Under the pieces are notes generated by a model. That model had not been told where the DNA came from and searched no databases. It saw only the letters and a program-made list of their open reading frames with translations. From assembly GCF_012933465.1 (NCBI RefSeq), contig NZ_JABBND010000028.1, positions 1 to 62,194 of the forward strand: 62,194 nt of DNA. The letters run 5' to 3'. The position numbers and the translations under genes are program-made. Within the stretch, counting starts at the first letter, position 1. Each line of letters begins with the position of its first letter. This document shows, one piece after another, positions 7,947 to 15,888 of the stretch. Source of the stretch: Actinomycetospora sp. TBRC 11914 (GTDB taxonomy: Bacteria; Actinomycetota; Actinomycetes; Mycobacteriales; Pseudonocardiaceae).

Positions 7947-8837
7947 TCAGGCGGCCGGGACCTCGACGGTCGTCGCCATGACGGCGGCCTCGCGGGCGGC
8001 CTTGCGGTTGTGGGCGAGGAAGTCCGGCGCCGTGCAGAGGAACAGGGTGCGCCCGTCGGCGCCGCCGAGCCCGCACGCGTACACCCCGGTGCCGGGGGAG
8101 ACCTCGTCGAGGATCTCGCCGCCCTCGCGCACCCGGATGGCCCGCCCGTTGCCGGCGTCGGCGATCCAGAGGCAGCCCTCGGCGTCGAACGTCGAGCACC
8201 CGTCCGGTGCCACCGACAGCGACCCGAGCACCTTCTCGAGGTCGGTGTCGTCGGGCAGCGGACCGAAGGAGGCCCAGGTGCGGCGGCGCCCGAGGCCGCC
8301 GTCGTCGGCGATGTCGAACGCCGAGACGCGGTTGCCGAAGGTCTCGTCGACCACCAGCGTGCGGCCGTCCGGGGACACCGCGCTGCCGTTGGGGAACCAC
8401 AGGTCGCTCGCGGCGAGGTGGACGCTGCCGTCGGGGTCGACGCGGTGGATCGCCGTCGGCGCCACCGGCGCGCCGCCCATGAGGTCGAACCCGAAGTTGC
8501 CCACCCAGCCGCGCCCGCTGCCGTCGACGACCATGTCGTTGAGCTGCGCGGGCACGGCGTCGGAGAGGTCGGCGTGGGTCGCGAGCGTCCCGTCGGACTC
8601 GCGGCGCAGGATGCGCTGGTCGAGCTGGGAGACGATGAGGAGGCGCCCGTCGGGCAGCCACCCCAGCCCGGAGGGCTGCTCGGGCACCTCGGCCTCGACG
8701 CGCAGGTCGGCGCCGTCCTCGGCCGCGGAGTACACGCGGTGGGTGTAGAAGTCGACGAACCAGAGGCGGTCGGAGTGCCAGCGCGGGCCCTCGGTGAACG
8801 ACATCCCGTCCACCACCGTGCGGACGTCGTGACTCAT
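7947..8837 (-). CDS. SMP-30/gluconolactonase/LRE-family protein
   Basis: A 296-residue six-bladed beta-propeller protein. SFTEGPRWHSDRLWFVDFY carries the metal-binding glutamate of the family. LNDMVVDGSGRGWVGNFGF supplies the central asparagine/aspartate, and the FPNGSAVSPDGRTLVVDET segment the next metal ligands. Members hydrolyse lactones such as gluconolactone, or other esters, using a divalent metal. The substrate is not deducible here. ATG 8837 starts two residues before the first blade, and the length is normal. It is followed downstream by the terminator at 7903-7932. Confidence 0.9.
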   Translation of the reverse strand: MSHDVRTVVDGMSFTEGPRWHSDRLWFVDFYTHRVYSAAEDGADLRVEAEVPEQPSGLGWLPDGRLLIVSQLDQRILRRESDGTLATHADLSDAVPAQLNDMVVDGSGRGWVGNFGFDLMGGAPVAPTAIHRVDPDGSVHLAASDLWFPNGSAVSPDGRTLVVDETFGNRVSAFDIADDGGLGRRRTWASFGPLPDDTDLEKVLGSLSVAPDGCSTFDAEGCLWIADAGNGRAIRVREGGEILDEVSPGTGVYACGLGGADGRTLFLCTAPDFLAHNRKAAREAAVMATTVEVPAA

Positions 8838-8896
8838 GGCGCCTCCCGTCGTCGGGCCGCCTCGGCGCGACCCGCGGGCACCCTAGCGCCGGGAGC

Positions 8897-9322
8897 TCAG
8901 AACCGTCGGGGCCCGAACCGCCCGGCGAGGATGAAGATGATCGGGAAGAAGGCGAGCGCGCCGGGCTGCCCCCCGACGACGACGAGCAGGACCAGCCCGA
9001 TGACGGCGACGATCGGGAGCAGGGCGAGCGCGGGGTGGTGGTGGCGCACCGGGCGGTGGTCGACGGCCTTGTCGGGCAGCGCCGACGCGTCCGCGTCGGG
9101 GGAGTACCGGGGATGGGGCGCGGGCAGGTCGGTGAACAGCGCCTCGATCTCGTGCCGGTACGTGGCGGAGCCCGCGGTGCCGGACCGCTCGCCGTACTCG
9201 GTCACGTCCAGCCGGCCCGCCTCGAAGTGCGTGTCGAGCGCCTTCAGCGCGGCGGTCCGCTCGTCGTGGCCGACCCGGAGGCCGTGCCGCTCGGCCGGCG
9301 TCCGGTCCCCGTCGTCACCCAT
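8897..9322 (-). CDS. DUF1707 (SHOCT-like) membrane protein
   Basis: A 141-residue protein. Residues about 14-68 form a DUF1707 domain (RVGHDERTAALKALDTHFEA, GRLDVTEYGERSGTAGSATY). This short helical domain is very common in actinobacteria and usually joined to membrane segments. Two hydrophobic stretches follow (ALALLPIVAVIGLVLLVVVG and ALAFFPIIFILAG). The function is unknown; a role in envelope sensing or membrane organisation is only a guess. It lies 59 bp upstream of the lactonase gene on the same strand, so the two may be co-transcribed. Confidence 0.85.
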   Translation of the reverse strand: MGDDGDRTPAERHGLRVGHDERTAALKALDTHFEAGRLDVTEYGERSGTAGSATYRHEIEALFTDLPAPHPRYSPDADASALPDKAVDHRPVRHHHPALALLPIVAVIGLVLLVVVGGQPGALAFFPIIFILAGRFGPRRF

Positions 9323-9443
9323 GACCCCATGGTGCGCCGCCCGCGGCGAATCCGCCGTGAATCGGGGACCAACGTCCCGACGCGGCCGGGGTCACCCGGG
9401 CACGCCCCTAGGGTGGCGGCGGAGTCGGAGCGGGGAGGCGCGT

Positions 9444-10052
9444 GTGCCCGGAGGACCGGCCCGGCGAGGGCGCTACCACCACGGGGACCTCGCCGCGAGC
9501 CTGGTGGACGCCGGTCTGGCGCACCTCGCCGAGGACGGGGTGGCGGGGTTCTCGGTGTCGCGGATCGCGCGGCGGGTCGGGGTCTCGACGGCGGCCCCGT
9601 ACCGGCACTTCGCCGACCGCGACCGCTTCCTGGCCGCCGTCGTCACCCGGGCCGCGGACGCGCTCGCCGAGGGGATCGCCCGGGCCCTCGTTGCGGCCGG
9701 CACCGATCCCGGGGAGCGGCTCGCGGCCGCCGCGGGGGCCTACGCCGAGGTGGTGCGGGCCGACCGCGTCGGCTTCGACGTGATCTTCGCGCCGGACCTG
9801 CGGGCGCTGCACGACGAGGAGCTGGCCCGCGCCGGCCGCCACGTCATGGACCTGCTGGTCGCACCGGCCCTCGAGCTGGCCGGGCCGGACGGGGCGCTCC
9901 CGTTGGTGGAGCAGGTCGTGGTCCTCGCGCACGGCTACGCGACCCTCGACGCCGGCGGGTTCCTCTCGGCCGACCGGGTCACCGAGGCGCCCACCGCCGA
10001 ACGGGCGCGGCGGGCGGCGGCGGCGCTGATCGCCGGCGCCCTGCCCGGGTGA
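9444..10052 (+). CDS. TetR/AcrR-family regulator with WHG-type C-terminal domain
   Basis: A 202-residue repressor. The N-terminal YHHGDLAASLVDAGLAHLAE, then the helix-turn-helix FSVSRIARRVGVSTAAPYRH and FADRDRFLAAV, are classic TetR. The early HHGDL motif and C-terminal helices match the WHG subgroup. The start is GTG 9444, preceded by GGGGAGG at 9432-9438 (spacing 5). The ligand and target are unknown. It lies 64 bp before the glutamate decarboxylase gene on the same strand and could regulate it or itself. Confidence 0.9.
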   Translation: MPGGPARRGRYHHGDLAASLVDAGLAHLAEDGVAGFSVSRIARRVGVSTAAPYRHFADRDRFLAAVVTRAADALAEGIARALVAAGTDPGERLAAAAGAYAEVVRADRVGFDVIFAPDLRALHDEELARAGRHVMDLLVAPALELAGPDGALPLVEQVVVLAHGYATLDAGGFLSADRVTEAPTAERARRAAAALIAGALPG

Positions 10053-10116
10053 GCGGCACCCGCCGTCGTCGGGACCCGATCCCCGGCGGGGCTTCAGGAG
10101 GGGCGCGCGGCGGGCC

Positions 10117-11544
10117 ATGATCGGCGGCATGCCCGACGAGCCCGCCGGCGCGCGTCGCGCGCCGTACCCCGGCAGCGGTCTCGACGCCGCGCTGCTGCCG
10201 ACCTTCACCGCGGAACCGGGGGTGATGCCCGGGGACCGGCTCCCCGAGCACGAGCTCGCCCCGGACGTCGCCCACCAGCTGGTCCACGACGAGCTGATGC
10301 TCGACGGCAACGCCCGGCTGAACCTGGCCACGTTCGTCACGACGTGGATGGAGCCGCAGGCCGCGGCGCTCATGGCGGACTGTGCCGACAAGAACATGAT
10401 CGACAAGGACGAGTACCCGCGGACCGCCGAGCTCGAGCGACGCTGTACCCGGATGCTCGCCGATCTGTGGCACGCCCCCGACGCGGCCACCGCCCCCGGC
10501 TGCTCGACCGCCGGGTCCAGCGAGGCCTGCATGCTCGCCGGGCTGGCGCTGAAGCGCCGCTGGGCCGCCCGGGTCGGCCCGGGGTCGGGCCGGCGACCCA
10601 ACCTCGTCATGGGCGCGGACGTCCAGGTGTGCTGGGACAAGTTCGCCAACTACTTCGAGGTCGAGCCGCGGATCGTCCCGATGCGGGGCGAGCGGTACCA
10701 CCTCGACGCCGAGCAGGCCGCCGCCCACGTCGACGAGGACACCATCGGCGTCGTCGCCATCCTCGGCTCGACCTTCGACGGCAGCTACGAGCCGATCGCC
10801 GACATCTGCGCGGCCCTCGACGACGTGGCCGCCCGCGGCGGTCCCGACGTGCCCGTCCACGTCGACGGGGCCTCCGGCGCGATGATCGCGCCGTTCCTGG
10901 ACCCGGAGCTGGTGTGGGACTTCCGCCTGCCGCGGGTCGCCTCGATCAACACCTCCGGCCACAAGTACGGGCTGGTCTACCCCGGGCTCGGGTGGGTCGC
11001 CTGGCGGGACACCCCCGCGCTGCCCGACGAGCTCGTCTACCGGGTGAACTACCTGGGCGACGAGGTCGCGACCTTCACCCTCAACTTCTCGCGGCCGGGC
11101 GCCCAGGTCGCGGCGCAGTACTACCAGTTCCTGCGCCTGGGCCGGGACGGCTACACCCGCGTCCAGCAGCACTGCCGCGACGTCGCCGGCCGGCTCGCCG
11201 ACGGGCTCGCCGCGTCCGGGTGCTTCCGCCTGCTCACCCGCGGCACCGAGCTCCCGGTGGTCGCCGCGACGCTCGACCCGGCGATCACGCACTACTCGGT
11301 CTTCGACGTCTCGGCCGGGCTGCGGGAGCACGGCTGGCAGGTGCCCGCGTACACCTTCCCGCCCGAGCTCGAGGACCTCGCGGTGCTGCGGTTCGTGGTG
11401 CGCAACGGGCTCACCCACAGCCTGGCCGACCAGCTCCTCGCCGACCTGCAGCGGGTCCTCGCCCGGCTGGACCGCCAGCCGGGACCGATGCGCGACGCCA
11501 CGGACAGCTCCTTCAGCCACACCGGCGCGCCCAGCCCGCGCTGA
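10117..11544 (+). CDS. gadB: Glutamate decarboxylase
   Basis: A PLP-dependent enzyme converting L-glutamate to GABA and CO2. The protein is 475 aa, the usual length. The family signature DELMLDGNARLNLATFVTTW is present. CSTAGSSEACMLAGLALKRR binds the cofactor phosphate, D250 (HVDGASG) pairs with the pyridine nitrogen, and K283 in SGHKYG forms the Schiff base. The C-terminal tail lacks the conserved His-rich end seen in E. coli GadB, apart from one histidine (FSHTG). No GABA/glutamate antiporter is adjacent, so export of GABA must be handled elsewhere. ATG 10117 and ATG 10129 are both possible starts. Confidence 0.93.
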   Translation: MIGGMPDEPAGARRAPYPGSGLDAALLPTFTAEPGVMPGDRLPEHELAPDVAHQLVHDELMLDGNARLNLATFVTTWMEPQAAALMADCADKNMIDKDEYPRTAELERRCTRMLADLWHAPDAATAPGCSTAGSSEACMLAGLALKRRWAARVGPGSGRRPNLVMGADVQVCWDKFANYFEVEPRIVPMRGERYHLDAEQAAAHVDEDTIGVVAILGSTFDGSYEPIADICAALDDVAARGGPDVPVHVDGASGAMIAPFLDPELVWDFRLPRVASINTSGHKYGLVYPGLGWVAWRDTPALPDELVYRVNYLGDEVATFTLNFSRPGAQVAAQYYQFLRLGRDGYTRVQQHCRDVAGRLADGLAASGCFRLLTRGTELPVVAATLDPAITHYSVFDVSAGLREHGWQVPAYTFPPELEDLAVLRFVVRNGLTHSLADQLLADLQRVLARLDRQPGPMRDATDSSFSHTGAPSPR

Positions 11545-11640
11545 CGCTGGCTTCGCCGTCCCGCAGGCCGCGGCGCGAGATCGCCGGCCCGCCAGCGCGT
11601 CGACTCGTCCGCCGGGCGGCGGTGCGGAAGGCTCGGCGTC

Positions 11641-12795
11641 GTGACGGGCGTGGGGGCCGGCGAGGCGCCGTTGGGACTGGTCATCTCGGGCGCGGCGGCG
11701 CGCGGGCCCTACGAGGCGGGCGCGATCGCCGAGATCGTGCGGGCGCTCCCGCCGGAGCGCCCGCTGGTGCTGCTCGGGACGAGCTCCGGCGCGATCACCG
11801 CCGGGCTCCTCGCGCAGCACGCGGGGGAGGGTCGCGAGGCCGGCGAGCGGGTCTGCGAGGTCTGGCGCGACGTCCACGGCGTCTACACCAACCCCGTCCT
11901 GACGTTGCCCGGCACCGGTCTCGCGCTCGGTGCCCGCGCGCTCGGCCTGCCCGGGCACGTGACGAGCGTGCTCGACGTCGCGCCGCTGGAGGACCTCGCG
12001 CGGCAGCGGTTCGACCCGGCCGTGGTCGCCCGCGTCGTGGGCGGGCCGCGGGTGCGCTCGCTCGGGGTGGCCGCCACGGTCGTGCCCGGGCGCGGCGTGG
12101 CCGCCCGCACCCGGCTCTTCGTCGCCGGGGAACAGCCCGACGTCGGCGAGCCGCTGCACGCCACCGACGTCGTCGCGACCCGCGTCGAGGCCGAGCACCT
12201 GCTGGCCTCGGCTGCGATCCCGGTGCTGTTCCCGCCGGTGTGGGTGCCCGAGCCGGCGGCGCAGCGCGGCTGGTACATCGACGGCGGGGTGCGGCTCAAC
12301 GCCCCGCTCGACGCCGCGCTCCGCTTCGGGGTCGGCGAGCTGCTCGTCGTGTCCGGGCACTCGCTGGACCCGGCCCCGGTCGAGGTGGCCGACGGGCCGC
12401 AGCCCGACCTCGACCAGGCCGCCGCGGTCTCGGTGCGGGCGGTGCTCACCGACGCCCTCGGCGACGACGTCGAGGCGCTGCGGCGCCGCAACCGCACCAT
12501 CCGCGACCTCGCGGGAGACCGGGAGGTCGCGGGCCACCGGCGGGTGCCGTTCCGGGTCGTGGCCCCGGCCGACGGGCAGCTGGCGGGTCTCGCCCGCCGG
12601 GCGTTCGACGCGCGGGCCCGCGGTCCGTGGGACGCGAGCTGGGCCATCGAGCGGCTGCTCACCGCCGGCGGCGGCGGGATCGGCCGCGACGAGCTGCTCA
12701 GCCTGGTGTTCTTCGACCCCGACTACGCCCGCGCCCAGATCGAGCAGGGACGGGCGGACGCGCGGGCCGTGCTCGCCGAGGACGCCCGGGAATGA
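11641..12795 (+). CDS. Patatin-like phospholipase
   Basis: A 384-residue protein with the Ser-Asp dyad of patatins. The nucleophile is in GTSSG (about residues 45-49). The aspartate is in YIDGGVRLNAPLDAALRFG, which has the DGG form. The oxyanion-hole motif near the N-terminus is SGAAARGPYEAG rather than the usual GGGxRG, a mild departure. Members hydrolyse membrane phospholipids or acylglycerols. There is no signal peptide, so it probably acts in the cytosol or at the inner membrane. GTG 11641 follows GGAAGG at 11628. It stands alone, in the same direction as gadB, 96 bp downstream. Confidence 0.88.
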   Translation: MTGVGAGEAPLGLVISGAAARGPYEAGAIAEIVRALPPERPLVLLGTSSGAITAGLLAQHAGEGREAGERVCEVWRDVHGVYTNPVLTLPGTGLALGARALGLPGHVTSVLDVAPLEDLARQRFDPAVVARVVGGPRVRSLGVAATVVPGRGVAARTRLFVAGEQPDVGEPLHATDVVATRVEAEHLLASAAIPVLFPPVWVPEPAAQRGWYIDGGVRLNAPLDAALRFGVGELLVVSGHSLDPAPVEVADGPQPDLDQAAAVSVRAVLTDALGDDVEALRRRNRTIRDLAGDREVAGHRRVPFRVVAPADGQLAGLARRAFDARARGPWDASWAIERLLTAGGGGIGRDELLSLVFFDPDYARAQIEQGRADARAVLAEDARE

Positions 12796-12860
12796 CGACC
12801 GCGCCGCGACGTCGATCCTGATATCGGCTCTGGTCGGCTGATCGCGCCCGGCCCGCGCCG

Positions 12861-13409
12861 TCAGTCCCCGGCGGCGGCGCGGTCGCGGTGGGCCCGCACG
12901 CGGTGCCGTACCCCGCAGACCGCGGCCGAGCACCAGCGGCGGCGCCCGGTGACGTCGTCGAAGAGCATCCCGCAGTCGTGGTCGTCGCAGGTCCGCAGAC
13001 GACCCGCCGTCGGGCCCGCCAGGTGCTCGGCCGCCTGACGGGCGATGCGGGTCAGGGCCGCCTCCGCCGTCGGGGGAGCGGCCACCGAGAGCGCCGGGGT
13101 CAGCTGCAGCGGCGTGTCCCGCGCGAGCACGGCGTTGAGCCCCTCGACGGCGGCCGGGTCCGGCGCGCGGCCGGCCGCCGCGGCCAGGCCGAGCGGGCGG
13201 AGCAGCTCGCGCAGCTCGCGGGCGCGGGCGAGGTCGTCGTCGTCCGGGGCCGCGGTGGGGGCGAGGCCCTGGCGCTCGAGCCAGCGCGCCAGGAGCTCGA
13301 CGCTGCCGAGGCGGTCCACCGGCGCCGGGCCGTAGGCGCTGCCCACGGTGGCGAGCAGGTCGAGCCACGTGGCCCCGGTGTCGTAGCGCAGGTCCGGGTT
13401 GGTCGGCAC
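12861..13409 (-). CDS. CGNR zinc-finger family regulator
   Basis: A 182-residue protein with an N-terminal ABATE-type region (DTGATWLDLLATVG) and a C-terminal zinc finger: CDDHDCGMLFDDVTGRRRWC, then the second cysteine pair in AAVCGVRHRVRAH. The family name motif CGNR reads CGVR here. The fold is linked to DNA binding in transcription regulators. GTG 13409 is the start. The divergent EamA exporter begins 39 bp away, and two matching inverted repeats (13418-13439 and 13455-13476) lie between and over the starts, so regulation of both genes by this protein is likely. Confidence 0.88.
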   Translation of the reverse strand: MPTNPDLRYDTGATWLDLLATVGSAYGPAPVDRLGSVELLARWLERQGLAPTAAPDDDDLARARELRELLRPLGLAAAAGRAPDPAAVEGLNAVLARDTPLQLTPALSVAAPPTAEAALTRIARQAAEHLAGPTAGRLRTCDDHDCGMLFDDVTGRRRWCSAAVCGVRHRVRAHRDRAAAGD

Positions 13410-13417
13410 GGATGCAT

Positions 13418-13476
13418 CGTAACGCGTCGACCTGTTACGGTCCTCCTCATGCTGCGTAACACCCCGACCTGTTACG
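13418..13476. promoter_or_regulatory. Paired operator-like inverted repeats
   Basis: Two 22-bp sites have the form cgtaac-N10-gttacg, at 13418-13439 and 13455-13476, separated by 15 bp. They share the right half cgacctgttacg exactly. They lie between the divergent CGNR regulator and the EamA exporter. The second copy overlaps the ATG-proximal codons of the exporter if its start is 13449. These are probable binding sites of the CGNR protein or another dimeric regulator. Confidence 0.8.
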
Positions 13477-14387
13477 AGGTGCCGGTCCCGACTCCGACCC
13501 GGTCCCCGATCCGCCCGCGCCTCGTCGGTCTCGGGCTCGTGACGGCGTTCGTGCTCGTCTGGACGAGCGGCTACCTCGTCGGCGACCTGGGCACCGGCGC
13601 CAGCCCGCCGCTGACCCTGATCTTCTGGCGCTTCCTGCTGGCCACCGCGGTGATCGGCACGATCGCGCTGGTGACGGGGGCGCCCTGGCCGGCGCGGCCG
13701 CGCGACTGGCTGCGGCCCGCGGCGGCGGGGATCCTCCTGCAGACGGTGCAGTTCGCGGGGATCTACGACGGGCTGGCGCTGGGGGTGTCCGCCGGGCTGG
13801 CCTCGCTGATCGTCAGTGCGAGCCCGCTGGTGATCGCCGTGGTGGCGGTGGGTCTCGACGGCGAGCGGCTCCGGCCCGCGGGCCGGCTGGGGCTGGCGGT
13901 CGGGCTGGCCGGGGTGGGCGTCGCGGTGAGCGCCGAGCTCTCCGGCGGGGCGCGGGCGGCCGGGATCCTGTTCGTCGTGCTCGGTCTCGCCGGCTTCGTC
14001 GCCGGAACGGTGCTCCAGAAGCACGCGCCGGTCTCGGCGGACCTGCGCAGCGCGACGACCATCCAGATGGGTGCCGCGACGCTGACCTCCCTGCCGCTCG
14101 CCGCGGTCTCCGGCGGGTTCGCGCTGCCGCTCACGGCGACGGCGATCGGGTCGGTCGTGTGGCTCGCCGTCGTGAACTCGGTCGGCGGCCTGCTGCTGCT
14201 CTTCGTACTGCTGCGCCGCCGCAGCGGGGCGGGCGCGACCAGCTACCTCTTCCTCGTCCCGCCGGTGACCGCACTGCTCGCGGTCCCGGTCCTGGCCCAG
14301 CCGCTGCACCTCGCCGCGCTGGCCGGGGTGGCGCTGGCGGCGGTCGGGGTGGGACTGGTGAGCCGCTCCGAGCTCCGGCCGGGTTGA
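13449..14387 (+). CDS. DMT-superfamily (EamA) transporter
   Basis: A protein of up to 312 residues with ten membrane helices in two EamA repeats (VTAFVLVWTSGYLVGDLGTG opening the first; AAGILFVVLGLAGFVAGTVL opening the second). The family exports metabolites, amino acids or drugs. Two starts are possible: ATG 13449, or GTG 13479, ten codons later. The later start would leave the second operator-like repeat entirely in the untranslated leader. It is divergent from the CGNR regulator and ends at a strong terminator. Confidence 0.9.
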   Translation: MLRNTPTCYEVPVPTPTRSPIRPRLVGLGLVTAFVLVWTSGYLVGDLGTGASPPLTLIFWRFLLATAVIGTIALVTGAPWPARPRDWLRPAAAGILLQTVQFAGIYDGLALGVSAGLASLIVSASPLVIAVVAVGLDGERLRPAGRLGLAVGLAGVGVAVSAELSGGARAAGILFVVLGLAGFVAGTVLQKHAPVSADLRSATTIQMGAATLTSLPLAAVSGGFALPLTATAIGSVVWLAVVNSVGGLLLLFVLLRRRSGAGATSYLFLVPPVTALLAVPVLAQPLHLAALAGVALAAVGVGLVSRSELRPG

Positions 14388-14392
14388 GACGC

Positions 14393-14430
14393 GGCGAGGG
14401 GCGCCCTCCGTGCGGAGGGCGCCCCTCGCC
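14393..14430. terminator. Perfect 18-bp hairpin terminator
   Basis: The arms 14393-14410 and 14413-14430 are perfect complements (ggcgaggggcgccctccg and its inverse) with a minimal loop. The hairpin lies between convergent genes ending at 14387 and 14438 and probably serves both. Confidence 0.85.
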
Positions 14431-14437
14431 GTCGGGA

Positions 14438-14827
14438 TCAGACGGTCGCGGACTCGCGCGTGGGCGTGACCTCGAGCTGGTGCACGACGCGCTCGGTGGT
14501 CACCTCGTGGGCGACCAGGTCGGCGAGACCGAGCACCACCGCGGCGACCGCGCCCGCCACGACGAGCCAGCCGAGCGTCGCGCCGGCGAACACGAGCGTG
14601 GCCACCAGCGACCAGATGCCCACGGCGGCGAGCAGCCCGTGGGTGGCGTACCCGGTGGCGTGCTGGTCGAGCACCACGCCGAGACCACCGAGCGCGATCA
14701 GCCCGATGAAGATGCCGAACGCGATCCAGGTCGCCACGGGCGCGGCGAACGCGAACGCGGCGGTGGTCAGGAAGGCCCCGGCGACGACGGCGGTGGTGTC
14801 GACCGCGAAACGACTGCTGAGTGCCAT
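14438..14827 (-). CDS. Small four-helix membrane protein
   Basis: A 129-residue protein of four closely spaced hydrophobic helices (TTAVVAGAFLTTAAFAFAAP, WIAFGIFIGLIALGGLGVVL, LLAAVGIWSLVATLVFAGAT, WLVVAGAVAAVVLGLADLVA) with a short polar tail. It resembles SPW-repeat-type small membrane proteins in layout, but I cannot assign a family firmly. ATG 14827 is preferred because GAGAGGGG precedes it by 8 nt; ATG 14845 has no such site. Confidence 0.72.
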   Translation of the reverse strand: MALSSRFAVDTTAVVAGAFLTTAAFAFAAPVATWIAFGIFIGLIALGGLGVVLDQHATGYATHGLLAAVGIWSLVATLVFAGATLGWLVVAGAVAAVVLGLADLVAHEVTTERVVHQLEVTPTRESATV

Positions 14828-15026
14828 GACAGGCGCCCCTCTCATCCGGTGGTGAGGAGCGAGTCGGGCGAGGCGCGGCTCGGGACCCCGGGTCGTGCTC
14901 TGCGGCTCGCCGACGGTGCCGGGGGCACTGCCTCCGTCGCCGTCTTGGTCGACAACACCCGCGGCTCGGACCGTGTGCCGTTCTTCGGGTCACAGACCTC
15001 GGGCGTCCGTCTCTCGTGGTGCCGCG

Positions 15027-15587
15027 TCACCCCGCGGCGCGGCCCGGCTCCTCGAGCTCGGCGCGGACGCCGTCGAGGGTGAGCCCGCGCCCGCGCAGGT
15101 ACTCGCCGGCCGCGCCGGTCTGCGGGTGCAGGGCGCCGAGCAGCAGGTGCTCGGTGCCGATGTGTCCGTCGCCGCGCCGGACGGCCTCGCGGACGGCGAG
15201 CTCGAGGGTCTTCTTCGCGTCGGTGGTGAAGCGCAGGTGGCCCCACGCCCGGCGGCGGGCCCGGCGCCCGGCGGCCCGCGTGCCCTCCAGGGCGCCGGGG
15301 CCGAACGTCTCCTCGACGCGGCGTCGGATCTCGTCGAGGTCGATCCCGAGACCGGCCAGCGCCTCGGCGTCGGGGAGCCGGGAGGCGGTGGCCGCGGTCC
15401 GCGCCGCGCCTCGGACGTCGTCGCCGGTGACCCCGTGCGCGGCGAGCACCCTCGCTCCCGGGCCCTCGGTCTCGCACAGCCCGATCAGGAGGTGCACGGA
15501 GCCGACCTCCTGGGCGCCGAGCATCCGGGCGTGCTCCTGGGCCAGCACCACCACGCGCCGGGCGGGCCGGGTGAACCGTTCGAACAT
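15027..15587 (-). CDS. Clp N-terminal-domain protein
   Basis: A 186-residue protein made of two Clp-N repeats and nothing else. MFERFTRPARRVVVLAQEHA then VGSVHLLIGL, and later FTTDAKKTLELAVREAVRRG then IGTEHLLLGAL, match the substrate-binding N-domain of ClpC/ClpA unfoldases. No ATPase domain is present. Such proteins may act as adaptors or competitors for Clp substrates; this is an inference. It follows the small HTH gene at 15598 by 10 bp in the same direction, so they form an operon. GAGGGG precedes ATG 15587. Confidence 0.9.
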   Translation of the reverse strand: MFERFTRPARRVVVLAQEHARMLGAQEVGSVHLLIGLCETEGPGARVLAAHGVTGDDVRGAARTAATASRLPDAEALAGLGIDLDEIRRRVEETFGPGALEGTRAAGRRARRRAWGHLRFTTDAKKTLELAVREAVRRGDGHIGTEHLLLGALHPQTGAAGEYLRGRGLTLDGVRAELEEPGRAAG

Positions 15588-15597
15588 GGGCGTCCCC

Positions 15598-15795
15598 TCA
15601 GACGAGTCCTCGGCGGTGCTTCTTGTGCACCGCCTGCCGGCTGACGCCGAGGGCGTCGGCGATCTGCTGCCAGGACCAGCCGAGCCGTCGGGCCCGCCCC
15701 ACCTGCAGCTCCTCGAGGGAGTCGGTGAGCGTCCGGAGGGACGCCACCGCTGCCAGTCCGACCGCCGGGTCCGTCGAGGACGCCGAGGTCGCCAT
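15598..15795 (-). CDS. Small helix-turn-helix regulator
   Basis: A 65-residue protein. The C-terminal half is a helix-turn-helix (RARRLGWSWQQIADALGVSR, then QAVHKKH), and the N-terminal half is a short helix. It lies directly upstream of the Clp-N gene and forms an operon with it; this pairing is widespread in actinobacteria. The start is uncertain: ATG 15795 is used, but the frame is open to a TTG at 15822. The promoter region holds two similar inverted repeats (15817-15834 and 15845-15862) that could be its own operator. Confidence 0.78.
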   Translation of the reverse strand: MATSASSTDPAVGLAAVASLRTLTDSLEELQVGRARRLGWSWQQIADALGVSRQAVHKKHRRGLV

Positions 15796-15816
15796 CGCCA
15801 CCGCATCAGCCACGAC

Positions 15817-15862
15817 CGTCAACCTAGGATGACAGCGGTCAGGGTGTCAACCTGGATTGACA
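15817..15862. promoter_or_regulatory. Paired operator-like repeats upstream of HTH/Clp-N operon
   Basis: cgtcaacctaggatgaca (15817-15834) and tgtcaacctggattgaca (15845-15862) are two near-identical 18-bp inverted repeats, with centres 28 bp apart. Read on the minus strand they contain TTGACA, so they probably overlap the -35 region of the leftward operon. Autoregulation by the small HTH protein is a reasonable guess. Confidence 0.7.
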
Positions 15863-15888
15863 GCGAGCTCGTCAGTCGGGGCGGCCTC

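Noticed and set aside
6298..8661. A very long leftward reading frame spanning the CRP/FNR gene and beyond
   Set aside because: Only the part from about 6951 to 6298 has a family signature. The rest lies antisense to the membrane-protein gene and under the lactonase, and shows the repetitive Arg/Pro/Gly composition of GC-rich shadow frames.
9979..13368. Leftward frame of over 1100 codons
   Set aside because: It covers gadB and the patatin gene on the opposite strand; both have clear catalytic motifs. The long open frame results from high GC content.
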